From: Actinoplanes sp. KI2
Lineage (GTDB): Bacteria; Actinomycetota; Actinomycetes; Mycobacteriales; Micromonosporaceae
Direction of reading: 5' to 3'
Assembly: GCF_025630775.1 (NCBI RefSeq)
Contig: NZ_JAOSZE010000025.1
Location: forward strand, 97,959 to 161,958
Length of the DNA stretch: 64,000 nucleotides
Shown here: one piece after another, positions 18,552-26,325 of the stretch
How the letters are laid out: every line of letters begins with the position of its first letter
Position numbering within the stretch: the first letter of the stretch is position 1
Notes under the pieces: model-generated
What the model saw: the letters and a program-made list of their open reading frames with translations, nothing else
The model's database searches: none
Told to the model about the DNA's origin: nothing
Program-made: the position numbers and the translations under genes

Positions 18552-21442
18552 GACGCCGCCGCCAGCCGGCGCTCCACCTCGTACTGCTCGGGCACCCCCA
18601 TCTGACGGAACGCCGCCAGCGCCACCAGCCATAAACGACGGGCCTGCTCCGGATCGGTTTGGGCCAGACAGTCGGCGATCCCGGCCTCGGCGCACGCGGC
18701 CAGATAGGCCATCCCGTGCGCCTGGGCGAGCCGTAAGGCCCGCCGGTGCAGTTCGAGCGCGCACACGCGATCACCGGCCGACCCGCGGGTGATCGCGAGA
18801 TCGTGGATGAACGTCACCTCGTACAGCCGGTCCGAGGTTCCCCGCACGATCGTGATCGCCGCCTCGTGCAACGCCACGGCCTCGTCGTGCCGACCCCGGT
18901 GCCGCAGCACGATGGCCTTCTCGTTGAGCACCTCCGCCTCGGTCGGACGGTTGCCGCGCAGGCGCGTCAGCCGCAGAGCAACGGCCAGGTAGCGGTCGGT
19001 GGCCATCGGGGAGCCCAGGCCGGCCTCTCGCTTGCACTTCTGGATATTGATCAAGGTCATCGCGGTCGCCCCGGCGTCACCGGTCTCGACCGCGAGGAAC
19101 AGCGCCCGCCGGCCGTACCGCAACGCCTCCGCGTACCGGCCGAGCCGCGCGTATCCCCCGGCCAGGTGGGTGAGCGCCGTCGGCGAATAGTTGACAGCGC
19201 CGTGCAGGGCGCGCAGCCGCAAGGATTCCTGCGCCGAGGTGACGCAGTCGGCGAATCGGCCGGCCGCGTCATAGACACCGGCCCGGTTGCCCAGCGTGGT
19301 CGCGACCGCACGCCAATTGCCCAGCTCCGCGTGCAGGCGGATCGCCCGGTCCACCATCTCCAGGGCACGCGGATAGTCGGACAGCCGGACGTAGGCCGAC
19401 GCGAGGTAGTTCGCGACGATGGCGATGCCCTGCCGGTCGCCGGACTTCTCGACGCTGCGCATGCTCTGCTCGAACACCACCCGCAGGTCGTCGTTGTAGC
19501 CGCGGTTGAACAGATGCCACCAGGCCGCGCGCGGGATCCACCAGGCATACCGGGTATCGCCGGCCGCCTGGACGTAGGCGCCCAGTTGCGGCCGTTCCCA
19601 TTCGAAGCGGGCCGTCGGATCGGCCAGCTCGGCGAGCAGGTCGGGGCGTAGCGGCTCGTGCGCGCCGATGTCCCGGCGCAGCAGGCGCTGGTGCACCGGT
19701 GGCAACGCCGCCGCGAAGGCGTGCACCTGCAGGTCGAGGACCGCCTCCGCGGCGTCCGGCGGCAGCTCACCGGCGAGCGCCGCGGCGTACTCGCGGAGCA
19801 GGTCGTGCAGCCGGAAGATGCCGGGCTCGGGCTCGTCCAGCAGGTGCCCGTCGATCAGCTCGTCGAGCAGGTCGTGAGCCTCGTTCAGCGGCAACCCGGC
19901 CAGCGCCGCCGCGGCGACCGCGTCGAACAGCGGCGCCGGATACACCCCCAGCAGCCGGAACAGCCGCCGGGCCGGCTCACCCAGCTGGCCGTACGAGAGA
20001 GCGAACGCGGCCGCCACCGACCGGTCCTCGGCCGCGAGGTCGGGCAGCGCCGACTCGCCCAGCCGCCGTACCAGATCGGCCACCTGCCACCGTGGACGAT
20101 GCGCCAGCCGCGCCCCGGCCAGCCGCAACGCCAGCGGCAGCCCGCCGCACCGGCGCACCACCTCCGCCGCCGCCGCCGACTCCGCCGCGATCCGGCCACC
20201 GGCGATCCGGGCCAGAAGCGCCAGCGCGTCTCCCGGCGAGAGCACCGCGAGCTGCACGGGGTGCACGCCGTCCAGGCCCAGCAGCCGTCGCCGGCTGGTC
20301 ACCAGCGCCGCGCTGCCCGGCGCGGTGGGCAGCAGGTCGGCCAGCTGCGCGCTGGAGTACGCGTTGTCGAAGATCACCAGGGCCCGCCGCGAGGCCAGCT
20401 CGCTGCGCCACCGGGTGATCCGGTCGCCCAGCTCGGCCGGGATCGCGGCGGCCGGAATGCCCAGCTGGCGGAGCAGGATCAGCAGTGCGGCGCCCGGCTC
20501 GAGCGGCTGCTCGGCGCTGTGTCCGTGCAGGTCGACGAAGAGGTGGGCGTCGGGAAACCGCTCGCCGGCGAGCGACGCCACGTGCAGGGCGAGGGTGGTC
20601 TTGCCGCTACCGGGCATGCCGTCGATCGCCGCGATCGCCGGGCCGGGTCGGTCCAGCTCAGCCAGCAGGCGGGCGACCACCTCGTCCCGGCCGGTGAAGT
20701 CGCCGACGGTCCGCGGCAGGCTGCGAACCGGCGCCGCCTCGTCCGCGCTCAGCACCCGGCGATGCAGCTCCTGCAGCTCCGCGCCGGGCTCGATGCCCAA
20801 CTCCTCGACCAGCAGGCGGCGGGTCCGGCGGAACTCGGCCAGCGCGTCGGCGACCCGCCCGGCCCCGACCAGCGCCCGGATCAGCCGGCCGCGGAGCCGC
20901 TCGCGCAGCGGGAACCGGTCGATCGCCGCGGTCAGCGGCCCGATCAGCTCGCGGTCGCGGCCCGCCGCCAGCTCGAGCTCGGCCCACTCCTCCACCGCCG
21001 CCACGTACTGCTCGTCGAGGGCGGCGGCGCCGGCCCGGACCGGTTGGCTGTCGATACCGACCAGCGCCTCGCCGCGCCACAGGTCGAGCGCCTCGCGATA
21101 GAGCGCGGCGTCGCTGCCGGCCCGGGCCCGGGCCACCAGGCGGGCGAAAATCGCGGCGTCCACATCGTCCGGATCGCCGGTCCATCGATAGCCGGCCGGG
21201 TCGCTGACGATCGCGCCCGGCGGCAGTCGCCGGCGTAGCCGGGACACGCAGGTCTGTACCTGGCTGCGGGCCGTGTGGGGCGGCCCGATCCCCCACAGTG
21301 CCTCGGCCAGCGTCGCGTGGTCGACCACCCGACCGGCATGCAGAAGTAACGTGGCCAGAAGTATCCGGTCACGCCCCGCAGTGATCGCCACTTGCTGTCC
21401 ATCCTCGGTGACGGACAGTGGCCCAAGAATGCGGTATCGCAA
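18548..21442 (-). CDS. AfsR-type regulator 4: SARP domain, NB-ARC ATPase, TPR (first gene of the operon)
   Basis: A 964-aa first gene of the four-gene operon. It alone has a full-length winged-helix N-terminus (MRYRILGPLSVTEDGQQVAI, then TAGRDR); the other three lack about seven residues here. NB-ARC motifs: IDGMPGSGKTTLALH (Pro replaces Ala in Walker A), RRALVIFDNA, LVTSRRRLLGLD, GGLPLALRL, FRLHDLLREYA; the C-terminus ends VPEQYEVERRL. The predicted start is TTG at 21442 with only a weak CGGAG upstream; no in-frame ATG or GTG fits the conserved MRYRILGPL beginning better. A structured region lies about 100-210 bp upstream. Signal and targets are unknown. Confidence 0.9.
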   Translation of the reverse strand: MRYRILGPLSVTEDGQQVAITAGRDRILLATLLLHAGRVVDHATLAEALWGIGPPHTARSQVQTCVSRLRRRLPPGAIVSDPAGYRWTGDPDDVDAAIFARLVARARAGSDAALYREALDLWRGEALVGIDSQPVRAGAAALDEQYVAAVEEWAELELAAGRDRELIGPLTAAIDRFPLRERLRGRLIRALVGAGRVADALAEFRRTRRLLVEELGIEPGAELQELHRRVLSADEAAPVRSLPRTVGDFTGRDEVVARLLAELDRPGPAIAAIDGMPGSGKTTLALHVASLAGERFPDAHLFVDLHGHSAEQPLEPGAALLILLRQLGIPAAAIPAELGDRITRWRSELASRRALVIFDNAYSSAQLADLLPTAPGSAALVTSRRRLLGLDGVHPVQLAVLSPGDALALLARIAGGRIAAESAAAAEVVRRCGGLPLALRLAGARLAHRPRWQVADLVRRLGESALPDLAAEDRSVAAAFALSYGQLGEPARRLFRLLGVYPAPLFDAVAAAALAGLPLNEAHDLLDELIDGHLLDEPEPGIFRLHDLLREYAAALAGELPPDAAEAVLDLQVHAFAAALPPVHQRLLRRDIGAHEPLRPDLLAELADPTARFEWERPQLGAYVQAAGDTRYAWWIPRAAWWHLFNRGYNDDLRVVFEQSMRSVEKSGDRQGIAIVANYLASAYVRLSDYPRALEMVDRAIRLHAELGNWRAVATTLGNRAGVYDAAGRFADCVTSAQESLRLRALHGAVNYSPTALTHLAGGYARLGRYAEALRYGRRALFLAVETGDAGATAMTLINIQKCKREAGLGSPMATDRYLAVALRLTRLRGNRPTEAEVLNEKAIVLRHRGRHDEAVALHEAAITIVRGTSDRLYEVTFIHDLAITRGSAGDRVCALELHRRALRLAQAHGMAYLAACAEAGIADCLAQTDPEQARRLWLVALAAFRQMGVPEQYEVERRLAAAS

Positions 21443-21541
21443 GAGAGCGACTCCGATCCGTAAGTGCCCCGAGCGTAGACCAGCGCGCGATAGCGGATCG
21501 ACAGCGATCTGATAGTGCGGCGCGCCAACCTAGGTTTTGCG

Positions 21542-21594
21542 TCGCCCCATCGCGGATGTTCCCAAGGCATCGCCCCAGCGCGATGGGGCGATGC
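21542..21594. promoter_or_regulatory. Mutually exclusive inverted repeats upstream of the SARP operon
   Basis: Arm 21542-21554 pairs perfectly (13 bp) with 21579-21591, while 21567-21577 pairs perfectly (11 bp) with 21584-21594; the right arms overlap, so only one can form. The core octamer TCGCCCCA occurs at 21542-21549 and 21570-21577, and inverted at 21584-21591. It could be an operator or a nucleic-acid switch. Sequence alone does not decide. Confidence 0.6.
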
Positions 21595-21618
21595 AGCCGG
21601 TCCAACGGGGGATGTGCA

Positions 21619-21648
21619 GCCCGCCCGCGCGGTCGCTCGCGGGCGGGC
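21619..21648 (+). terminator. Strong terminator-like hairpin in a divergent gap
   Basis: Perfect 11-bp stem GCCCGCCCGCG (21619-21629) with 21638-21648 and an 8-base loop, followed by TGTTCGT. A terminator is unexpected between two divergent genes, so it may end an unannotated small transcript or act as a DNA/RNA regulatory element. Confidence 0.45.
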
Positions 21649-21675
21649 TGTTCGTATCGCGATGATCACTCTGGG

Positions 21676-21705
21676 TTGGACATGACGGGCATCGGAACGT
21701 AACGT
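21676..21705 (+). promoter_or_regulatory. Promoter of the 21746 lipoprotein gene
   Basis: TTGGAC at 21676-21681, an 18-bp spacer and TAACGT at 21700-21705; start expected near 21712. AGAAGGA precedes the ATG. Confidence 0.5.
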
Positions 21706-21745
21706 CGGGACGGTTTGGACGTTCCCGACGAGAAGGATCTTCCTG

Positions 21746-22270
21746 ATGCGACGCGCCATCCTGGCCGCGATCGCCGGCGGCACGCTGCTGACCGGCGCCG
21801 CCTGCGACAGCGACGCGAACGCCAAGGCCGAGGGCGCGAGCCCGGCCCGGACCGCCGCCACCGCGGCGCCGAGCAGCGAGCCGGAGCCCGACTATTCGGC
21901 CAACACGCAGCTGGTCTGCGGCAAGCTCCAGTCGCTCTACACGACCGAGCTGCGCGCGTTCGGCACCGCGATGGGCCGCATGGTCACCTACAAGGAGGCC
22001 AAGCAGACCGCCGACGCGGAGAAGGCCGAGGCCACGGCGGCCGGCCAGCTCAAGGCGGCGGCCACGAAGATCCGCAGGGAAACGGCCGCGGCCGCCGACC
22101 CGGACTTCCAGGCGGCCGGCAAGGTCTCCGCCGCCAAGCTGGAGAGCAGCGCCGCCAACCGCCGGTACATGGACCGGGTCAAGTCCATGTCCGACCTCAA
22201 CAAGACGGTCCAGGCCCAGTTCGCCGAGTGGCTGACCCCGGTCGCCGGCTACTGCGGCACCTCAAGCTAG
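21746..22270 (+). CDS. Putative lipoprotein of unknown function
   Basis: A 174-aa protein with a cleavable lipoprotein-type signal (MRRAILAAIAGGTLLTGAAC, modified Cys probably residue 20), then a low-complexity Ala/Ser/Pro linker (about 25-50) and an Ala/Lys-rich helical domain. The box GAAC is a weak match to the usual L-x-x-C form. Two further cysteines (in LVCGKL and GYCGTSS) could form a disulfide outside the cell. No family is recognised. ATG 21746 has AGAAGGA 9 bases upstream and a plausible promoter at 21676-21705. It converges on the aminotransferase gene ending at 22281. Confidence 0.75.
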   Translation: MRRAILAAIAGGTLLTGAACDSDANAKAEGASPARTAATAAPSSEPEPDYSANTQLVCGKLQSLYTTELRAFGTAMGRMVTYKEAKQTADAEKAEATAAGQLKAAATKIRRETAAAADPDFQAAGKVSAAKLESSAANRRYMDRVKSMSDLNKTVQAQFAEWLTPVAGYCGTSS

Positions 22271-22280
22271 GCCCACCGGC

Positions 22281-23369
22281 TCAGGCGAGCTGTTCGAGGG
22301 CCACCTCGGCGGCGGCCAGGAACGCGTCGTTCTCCTCCGGCGTGCCGATCGTGACGCGTACGCCGTCGCCCTGGAACGGCCGCACGATCACCCCACGCCC
22401 CTCGCAGACCACGCCGAACTGCGCGGCCTGGTCGCCCAGCGGCAGCCAGACGAAATTGGCCTGGCTGTCCGGCACGTCCACGTGCAGCTTCCGCAGCGCC
22501 TCGGCGACCCGGGAACGCTCCGCCACGACCAGCCCGCAGCGGCGCTTCACCTCCGGCTCCTGCGCCAGCGCGGCCAGCGCGGCGGCCTGCGCGACCAGGC
22601 TGGTCGAGAACGGCGTGAGCACCTTGCGGATCGCGGCGGCCACCTCCGGCTGCGCGACCAGGAAGCCCATCCGCAGGCCGGCCAGGCCCCACGCCTTCGA
22701 CATCGTGCGCAGCACCAGCACGTTCGGCCGGTCGGCGTAGGTGGCGATGCCGTCCGGCACGTCGGGGTCGGTGACCATTTCCCGGTACGCCTCGTCCAGC
22801 ACCACCAGCACGTCGGACGGCACGTCGGCGAGGAACCGGTCGAGCTCCGCCCGGCGCACCGCGGTGCCGGTCGGGTTGTTCGGGTTGCAGACGAGCACCA
22901 GCCTGGTCCGGTCGGTGATCGCGTCGGCCATCGCACCGAGGTCGTGGCCGTGCGCCGCGGTGTTCGGCACCCGCACGCTGGTCGCGCCGGCGCCGGCCGA
23001 GATGATCGGGTACGCCTCGAACGACCGCCACGCGTAGACGATCTCGTCGCCCGGCAGGCAGGTGGCCTTCACCAGGATCTCGGTCAGCGCCACCGAGCCG
23101 CAGCCGGTGACGATCCGGTCGGCGGCCACGCCGTACCGCTCGCCCAGCGCCGACCGCAGCTCGACCGCGCCCATGTCGGGGTAGCGATGCGAGGAGAGCA
23201 TCGCGTCGCCCACGGCCTCGACCACGCCGGGCAGCGGCCCGTACGGCACCTCGTTGCTGGCCAGCTTGATCGCCTCGGCGATGCCCAGCTCACGGGTCAG
23301 GTCGGCGAGGTTGCGGCCGGGGACGTAGGCGGGCAGCCCGTCCAGGTCGGCACGGGTCAGGCGAGTCAT
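22281..23369 (-). CDS. pat: Aromatic amino acid / histidinol-phosphate-type aminotransferase
   Basis: Fold-type I PLP enzyme, 362 aa, of the HisC family. The PLP lysine lies in RTMSKAWGLAGLRMGF; other motifs are LVLVCNPNNPTGT, VLDEAYREMV and the C-terminal arginine region FQGDGVRVTIGTPEENDAFL. The N-terminus MTRLTRADLDGLPAYVPGR and GCGSVALTEILVKAT closely resemble actinobacterial Pat (phenylalanine/aromatic aminotransferase, mycobacterial HisC2) rather than the his-operon HisC. It starts directly after the stop of the upstream RDD gene (TAG-ATG) and belongs to an operon headed by hppD. That supports transamination of tyrosine to 4-hydroxyphenylpyruvate as its role here (inference). Confidence 0.88.
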   Translation of the reverse strand: MTRLTRADLDGLPAYVPGRNLADLTRELGIAEAIKLASNEVPYGPLPGVVEAVGDAMLSSHRYPDMGAVELRSALGERYGVAADRIVTGCGSVALTEILVKATCLPGDEIVYAWRSFEAYPIISAGAGATSVRVPNTAAHGHDLGAMADAITDRTRLVLVCNPNNPTGTAVRRAELDRFLADVPSDVLVVLDEAYREMVTDPDVPDGIATYADRPNVLVLRTMSKAWGLAGLRMGFLVAQPEVAAAIRKVLTPFSTSLVAQAAALAALAQEPEVKRRCGLVVAERSRVAEALRKLHVDVPDSQANFVWLPLGDQAAQFGVVCEGRGVIVRPFQGDGVRVTIGTPEENDAFLAAAEVALEQLA

Positions 23370-24365
23370 CTATCGGCCCTCATTCCGATTTTGGGTGGCG
23401 GTCGGGCGGCCTTCCGAGGTGGGTTGCCGGTAGTGCGGCGGCAGGGCGATGACGACCGTACGCGCGGTCTTGTCGTGGTACGCCTGCCGCAGTTGCGGGT
23501 CGAACACGGGCGAGAGCGAGTAGATGAACTGCATCAGCAGCCCGAGCCCGGCGCAGCCCCAGGCCGGCGTCCACAGGCCGAGCCGGGCCCAGCGGCCGAA
23601 GGCGCGGCCGAAGCCGAGCGGCTCGGTGTTCTCGAGTGCGACCACCTTGATCCGCATGATCCGTTTGCCCAGGGTCTGCCCGCTGCCGGCGATCGCCGGC
23701 GCCTCGTAGAGCAGCCACAGCAGGGTGGCCACGATCAGCATGGCCCAGAGCAGCCCGTCCATCCGGGAGGAGCCCTGCGTGTCGAAGGCGCTGCCGCCGT
23801 TCGCGACCGACTCCATCGTCTTGCGGTACTCCGGCAGGAACTCCTGCCACCACTGGTAGGCGAAGTATCCGTTGACCACGACGTTCAGCAGCAGCACCGC
23901 GATGATGTCGAGCAGGCGGGCGACCAGCCGGGGGCCGAGCCCGGCCAGCGCGAAGCCGTGCGGGCGCGCCTCGACCGGATAGGGGTAGGCGGCCATCCGC
24001 ATGCCCGGCGGCACCTGCTGCCAGGCCGGCGGCTGCTGCCACCCCTGCGGCGGGGGCTGCCAGCCGGGCGGGGGCTGCCAGCCCGGCGGCGGTGATGGTG
24101 GCATCGGACCCCAGCCGGGCGGCGCCTGCTGGGGCGGGGTCTGCTGGAGCGGGGCCTGAGGCGGGGTCTGCTGCGGCTGCGTCCACGGCGGCGGCGCCGC
24201 GACCACCGGCGCGGCGGGAGGCGCCTGCTGTTCGGCCGGGGGCGGGCCGTCCGGCGGGACCGCATCGGCCGGAATGGCCTTTCCGATCCAGCCCTCACCG
24301 TCCCAGTAGCGCTGGGTGGTGGTGTCGGCCGGGTCCTTGTACCAGCCGGCGGGCAACGAGCTCAT
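23370..24365 (-). CDS. RDD-family membrane protein with DUF2510 and Pro/Gln-rich N-terminus
   Basis: A 331-aa protein. The N-terminus has a DUF2510 motif (LPAGWYKDPADTTTQRYWDGE), then about 100 residues rich in Pro, Gln and Gly. An RDD domain follows with the Arg-Asp signature in GLGPRLVARLLDIIAVLLL and three or four membrane spans. The segment SGQTLGKRIMRIKVV is typical of the family. RDD proteins are poorly understood; some behave as transporters. It overlaps the neighbouring RDD gene by ATGA and directly abuts pat, placing two RDD proteins inside a tyrosine-catabolic operon. Transport of an aromatic compound is possible but unproven. Confidence 0.85.
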   Translation of the reverse strand: MSSLPAGWYKDPADTTTQRYWDGEGWIGKAIPADAVPPDGPPPAEQQAPPAAPVVAAPPPWTQPQQTPPQAPLQQTPPQQAPPGWGPMPPSPPPGWQPPPGWQPPPQGWQQPPAWQQVPPGMRMAAYPYPVEARPHGFALAGLGPRLVARLLDIIAVLLLNVVVNGYFAYQWWQEFLPEYRKTMESVANGGSAFDTQGSSRMDGLLWAMLIVATLLWLLYEAPAIAGSGQTLGKRIMRIKVVALENTEPLGFGRAFGRWARLGLWTPAWGCAGLGLLMQFIYSLSPVFDPQLRQAYHDKTARTVVIALPPHYRQPTSEGRPTATQNRNEGR

Positions 24366-25078
24366 GCGGAAACCTTAACCACCACGGTCGCGGCCGCCTT
24401 GTCGTGCAGGGTCTGCAGGTAGGGCTTGTCCCAAAGCTGCCACAACCCGTCGATGAGGCTGAGGAACGGGACGAAGATGGTGGCGACGAACTGGACGAGG
24501 TAGCGCTTGAACGCCATGCCCCGGGTGAGCCGGACCGAGGGATCGAGGGGCACCACCCGAATCTTCATGATCCGCTTGCCCACGGTCTGCCCGTACCGGT
24601 GCATGAGCTCGACCTCGTACAGGTAGCGGAGCACCAGGACCAGCACGAAGTAGCACAGCTCGAGCAGGAGCAGCGGCAGGATGAAGTCGGGGAACGGCGT
24701 CGGAGTGGTGTAGTCGTAGGTCGCCGCGGCGTCGAAGGACCGCCGGAAGACCACGAAGGCGGCCGGGATCACGAAGATCAGGCTCACCGCCGAGAGCAGC
24801 ACCGCGTCGATGATGTACGCGAGAAGCCGGATCCCGAAGTCGGCGAGTGGCACACCGGCCGGGCTGACCGGCAGCGGCGGCGGCACGGGCTGGTAATACC
24901 CGGGCGGCAGCTGATATCCGGGCGGCGGATATCCGGGCGGCACCTGATATCCGGGCGGCGGGGGCGGATAACCCGAATAAGGTGCATAACCCGGATAAGG
25001 CGGGTAGATCGGCTGGGGCGGGCCGCCGGGCACCGCCGGTTGACCCGGCGGTGGCCCGTACCCCGGAGGCTGAGTCAC
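24362..25078 (-). CDS. RDD-family membrane protein with Pro/Gly/Tyr-rich N-terminus
   Basis: A 238-aa protein. The first 70 residues are repeats of PPGY-like units, followed by an RDD domain (ADFGIRLLAYIIDAVLLSAVSLIF, YGQTVGKRIMKIRVVPLD) with about three membrane segments and a final YLQTLHDKAAATVVVK. Shorter than its neighbour and lacking the DUF2510 part. GTG start at 25078, 10 bases after the hppD stop; its stop overlaps the next gene (ATGA), so it is co-translated with it. Function unknown. The operon context suggests a membrane role tied to aromatic amino acid breakdown. Confidence 0.85.
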   Translation of the reverse strand: MTQPPGYGPPPGQPAVPGGPPQPIYPPYPGYAPYSGYPPPPPGYQVPPGYPPPGYQLPPGYYQPVPPPLPVSPAGVPLADFGIRLLAYIIDAVLLSAVSLIFVIPAAFVVFRRSFDAAATYDYTTPTPFPDFILPLLLLELCYFVLVLVLRYLYEVELMHRYGQTVGKRIMKIRVVPLDPSVRLTRGMAFKRYLVQFVATIFVPFLSLIDGLWQLWDKPYLQTLHDKAAATVVVKVSA

Positions 25079-25088
25079 GCGGACAGTG

Positions 25089-26240
25089 TTACAGGTTGCC
25101 CCGAAGCTCCTGCTCCCGCTCGATCGCCTCGAAGAGCGCCTTGAAGTTGCCCTTGCCGAAGCCGAGCGATCCGTGCCGCTCGATCAGCTCGAAGAACACC
25201 GTCGGCCGGTCCTGCACCGGCTTCGTGAAGATCTGCAGCAGATAGCCGTCCTCGTCCCGGTCGACCAGGATCTTGCGCCGCTTGAGCTCCTCGATCGGCA
25301 CCCGCACCTTGCCGATCCGAGCTCGCAGCTCGGGGTCGTCGTAGTACGAGTCGGGGGTGTCCAGGAACTCGACGCCGGCCGCCGCCATCGCGTCCACGCT
25401 GGCGATGATGTCGTTGGTCGCGACCGCGATGTGCTGGGCGCCCGGGCCGCCGTAGAACTCGAGGTACTCGTCGATCTGCGACTTGCGCTTGGACACGGCC
25501 GGCTCGTTCAGCGGGAACTTGACCTTACGGGTGCCGTCCGCGACGACCTTGCTCATCAGCGCCGAGTAGTCGGTCGCGATGTCGTCGCCGATGAACTCGG
25601 CCATGTTGGTGAAGCCCATGACCCGGCCGTAGAACTCCACCCACTCGTCCATCTTGCCCAGCTCGACGTTGCCGACCACGTGGTCGACGGCCTGGAAGTA
25701 GCGTTTGGGCTGCAGGCCGGCCTCGATCGCGGGCTTCCGGTCGACGATCGGCTCGCGGGCGACGAAGCCGGGCAGGAACGGGCCGTCGTAGCCGGAGCGG
25801 TCGACCAGCGAGTGGATGGTGTCGCCGTAGGTGGCGATCGCCGCGATCCGGACCGTGCCGTGCTCGTCCTTGACGTCGTGCGGCTCGGTGACCCCGCGGG
25901 CGCCCGCGTTGATCGCGTGCAGGTACGCGGCGTCGACGTCGGGCACCTCGAGCGCGATGTCGTAGACACCGTCGCTGTGCTTCTCGACGTGCTCGGAACC
26001 GGGCGCGCCGGAGTGCACCGCGCCGGTGATCAGGAACCGGGCGGAGCCGCTGACCAGCACGTACTCGGCGTGGTCGCGATAGCCCTGCTCGGGGCCGCGG
26101 TAGGCGACACAGGTCATGCCGAAGGCGGTCGAGTAGTAGTGGGCGGCCTGCTTGGCGTTGCCCACGAGGAACTGAAGGTAGTCGACGCCCTTGACGGGGA
26201 AGACGTCGGCTTTGGTCGGGTGTTCCATCGTCTGCGTCAT
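25089..26240 (-). CDS. hppD: 4-hydroxyphenylpyruvate dioxygenase
   Basis: Non-heme Fe(II) dioxygenase converting 4-hydroxyphenylpyruvate to homogentisate with decarboxylation and side-chain migration. 383 aa with two vicinal-oxygen-chelate halves. The iron ligands are recognisable in AVDHVVGNV, GAQHIAVAT and FFELIERHG. The C-terminal helix motif GFGKGNFKALFEAIEREQ is intact. It heads the operon hppD-RDD-RDD-pat. It is divergent from the AsnC-type gene at 26326, which is likely its regulator. ATG 26240 begins MTQTMEHPTKAD. Confidence 0.95.
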   Translation of the reverse strand: MTQTMEHPTKADVFPVKGVDYLQFLVGNAKQAAHYYSTAFGMTCVAYRGPEQGYRDHAEYVLVSGSARFLITGAVHSGAPGSEHVEKHSDGVYDIALEVPDVDAAYLHAINAGARGVTEPHDVKDEHGTVRIAAIATYGDTIHSLVDRSGYDGPFLPGFVAREPIVDRKPAIEAGLQPKRYFQAVDHVVGNVELGKMDEWVEFYGRVMGFTNMAEFIGDDIATDYSALMSKVVADGTRKVKFPLNEPAVSKRKSQIDEYLEFYGGPGAQHIAVATNDIIASVDAMAAAGVEFLDTPDSYYDDPELRARIGKVRVPIEELKRRKILVDRDEDGYLLQIFTKPVQDRPTVFFELIERHGSLGFGKGNFKALFEAIEREQELRGNL

Positions 26241-26271
26241 GTGCCGAGGCTGCCCTTACCCGAAGAGGTGG

Positions 26272-26291
26272 GCAATAGTTGACAATATTGC
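26272..26291. promoter_or_regulatory. Inverted repeat operator between hppD and the AsnC-type gene
   Basis: GCAATA (26272-26277), 8 bases, TATTGC (26286-26291): a perfect 6-bp dyad in an AT-rich island of the 85-bp divergent gap. It is a probable site for the Lrp/AsnC protein, whose family favours AT-rich imperfect palindromes. TTGACA at 26279-26284 lies inside it. Confidence 0.6.
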
Positions 26292-26325
26292 TGGACAGTC
26301 TGCGCAACTCGTACGGTTACTTGCC

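Larger units (their letters stand above)
21443..21745. other. Divergent intergenic region between the SARP operon and a lipoprotein gene
   Basis: 303 bp without a credible gene. From left to right it holds a weak minus-strand promoter candidate (-10 TACGCT at 21472-21477), an overlapping pair of inverted repeats at 21542-21594, a strong GC hairpin at 21619-21648 and a plus-strand promoter at 21676-21705. Short plus-strand ORFs crossing it have no family features or ribosome-binding site. Confidence 0.7.

Noticed and set aside
10000..21238. Very long plus-strand ORFs opposite the SARP genes (several of 360-1007 codons)
   Set aside because: They are antisense frames of high-GC genes: rich in Arg, Gly, Pro, His and Gln, without domains, ribosome-binding sites or promoters, and exactly mirrored by well-conserved SARP proteins.
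9911..21442. SARP array as cluster-situated regulators of an adjacent antibiotic gene cluster
   Set aside because: Flanking genes are fumC, a lipoprotein and an amino acid aminotransferase; the only PKS in the window is 29 kb away in a separate unit.
21418..21702. 94-codon plus-strand ORF in the SARP/lipoprotein gap
   Set aside because: It runs through both hairpin regions, has shadow-like composition and no ribosome-binding site.
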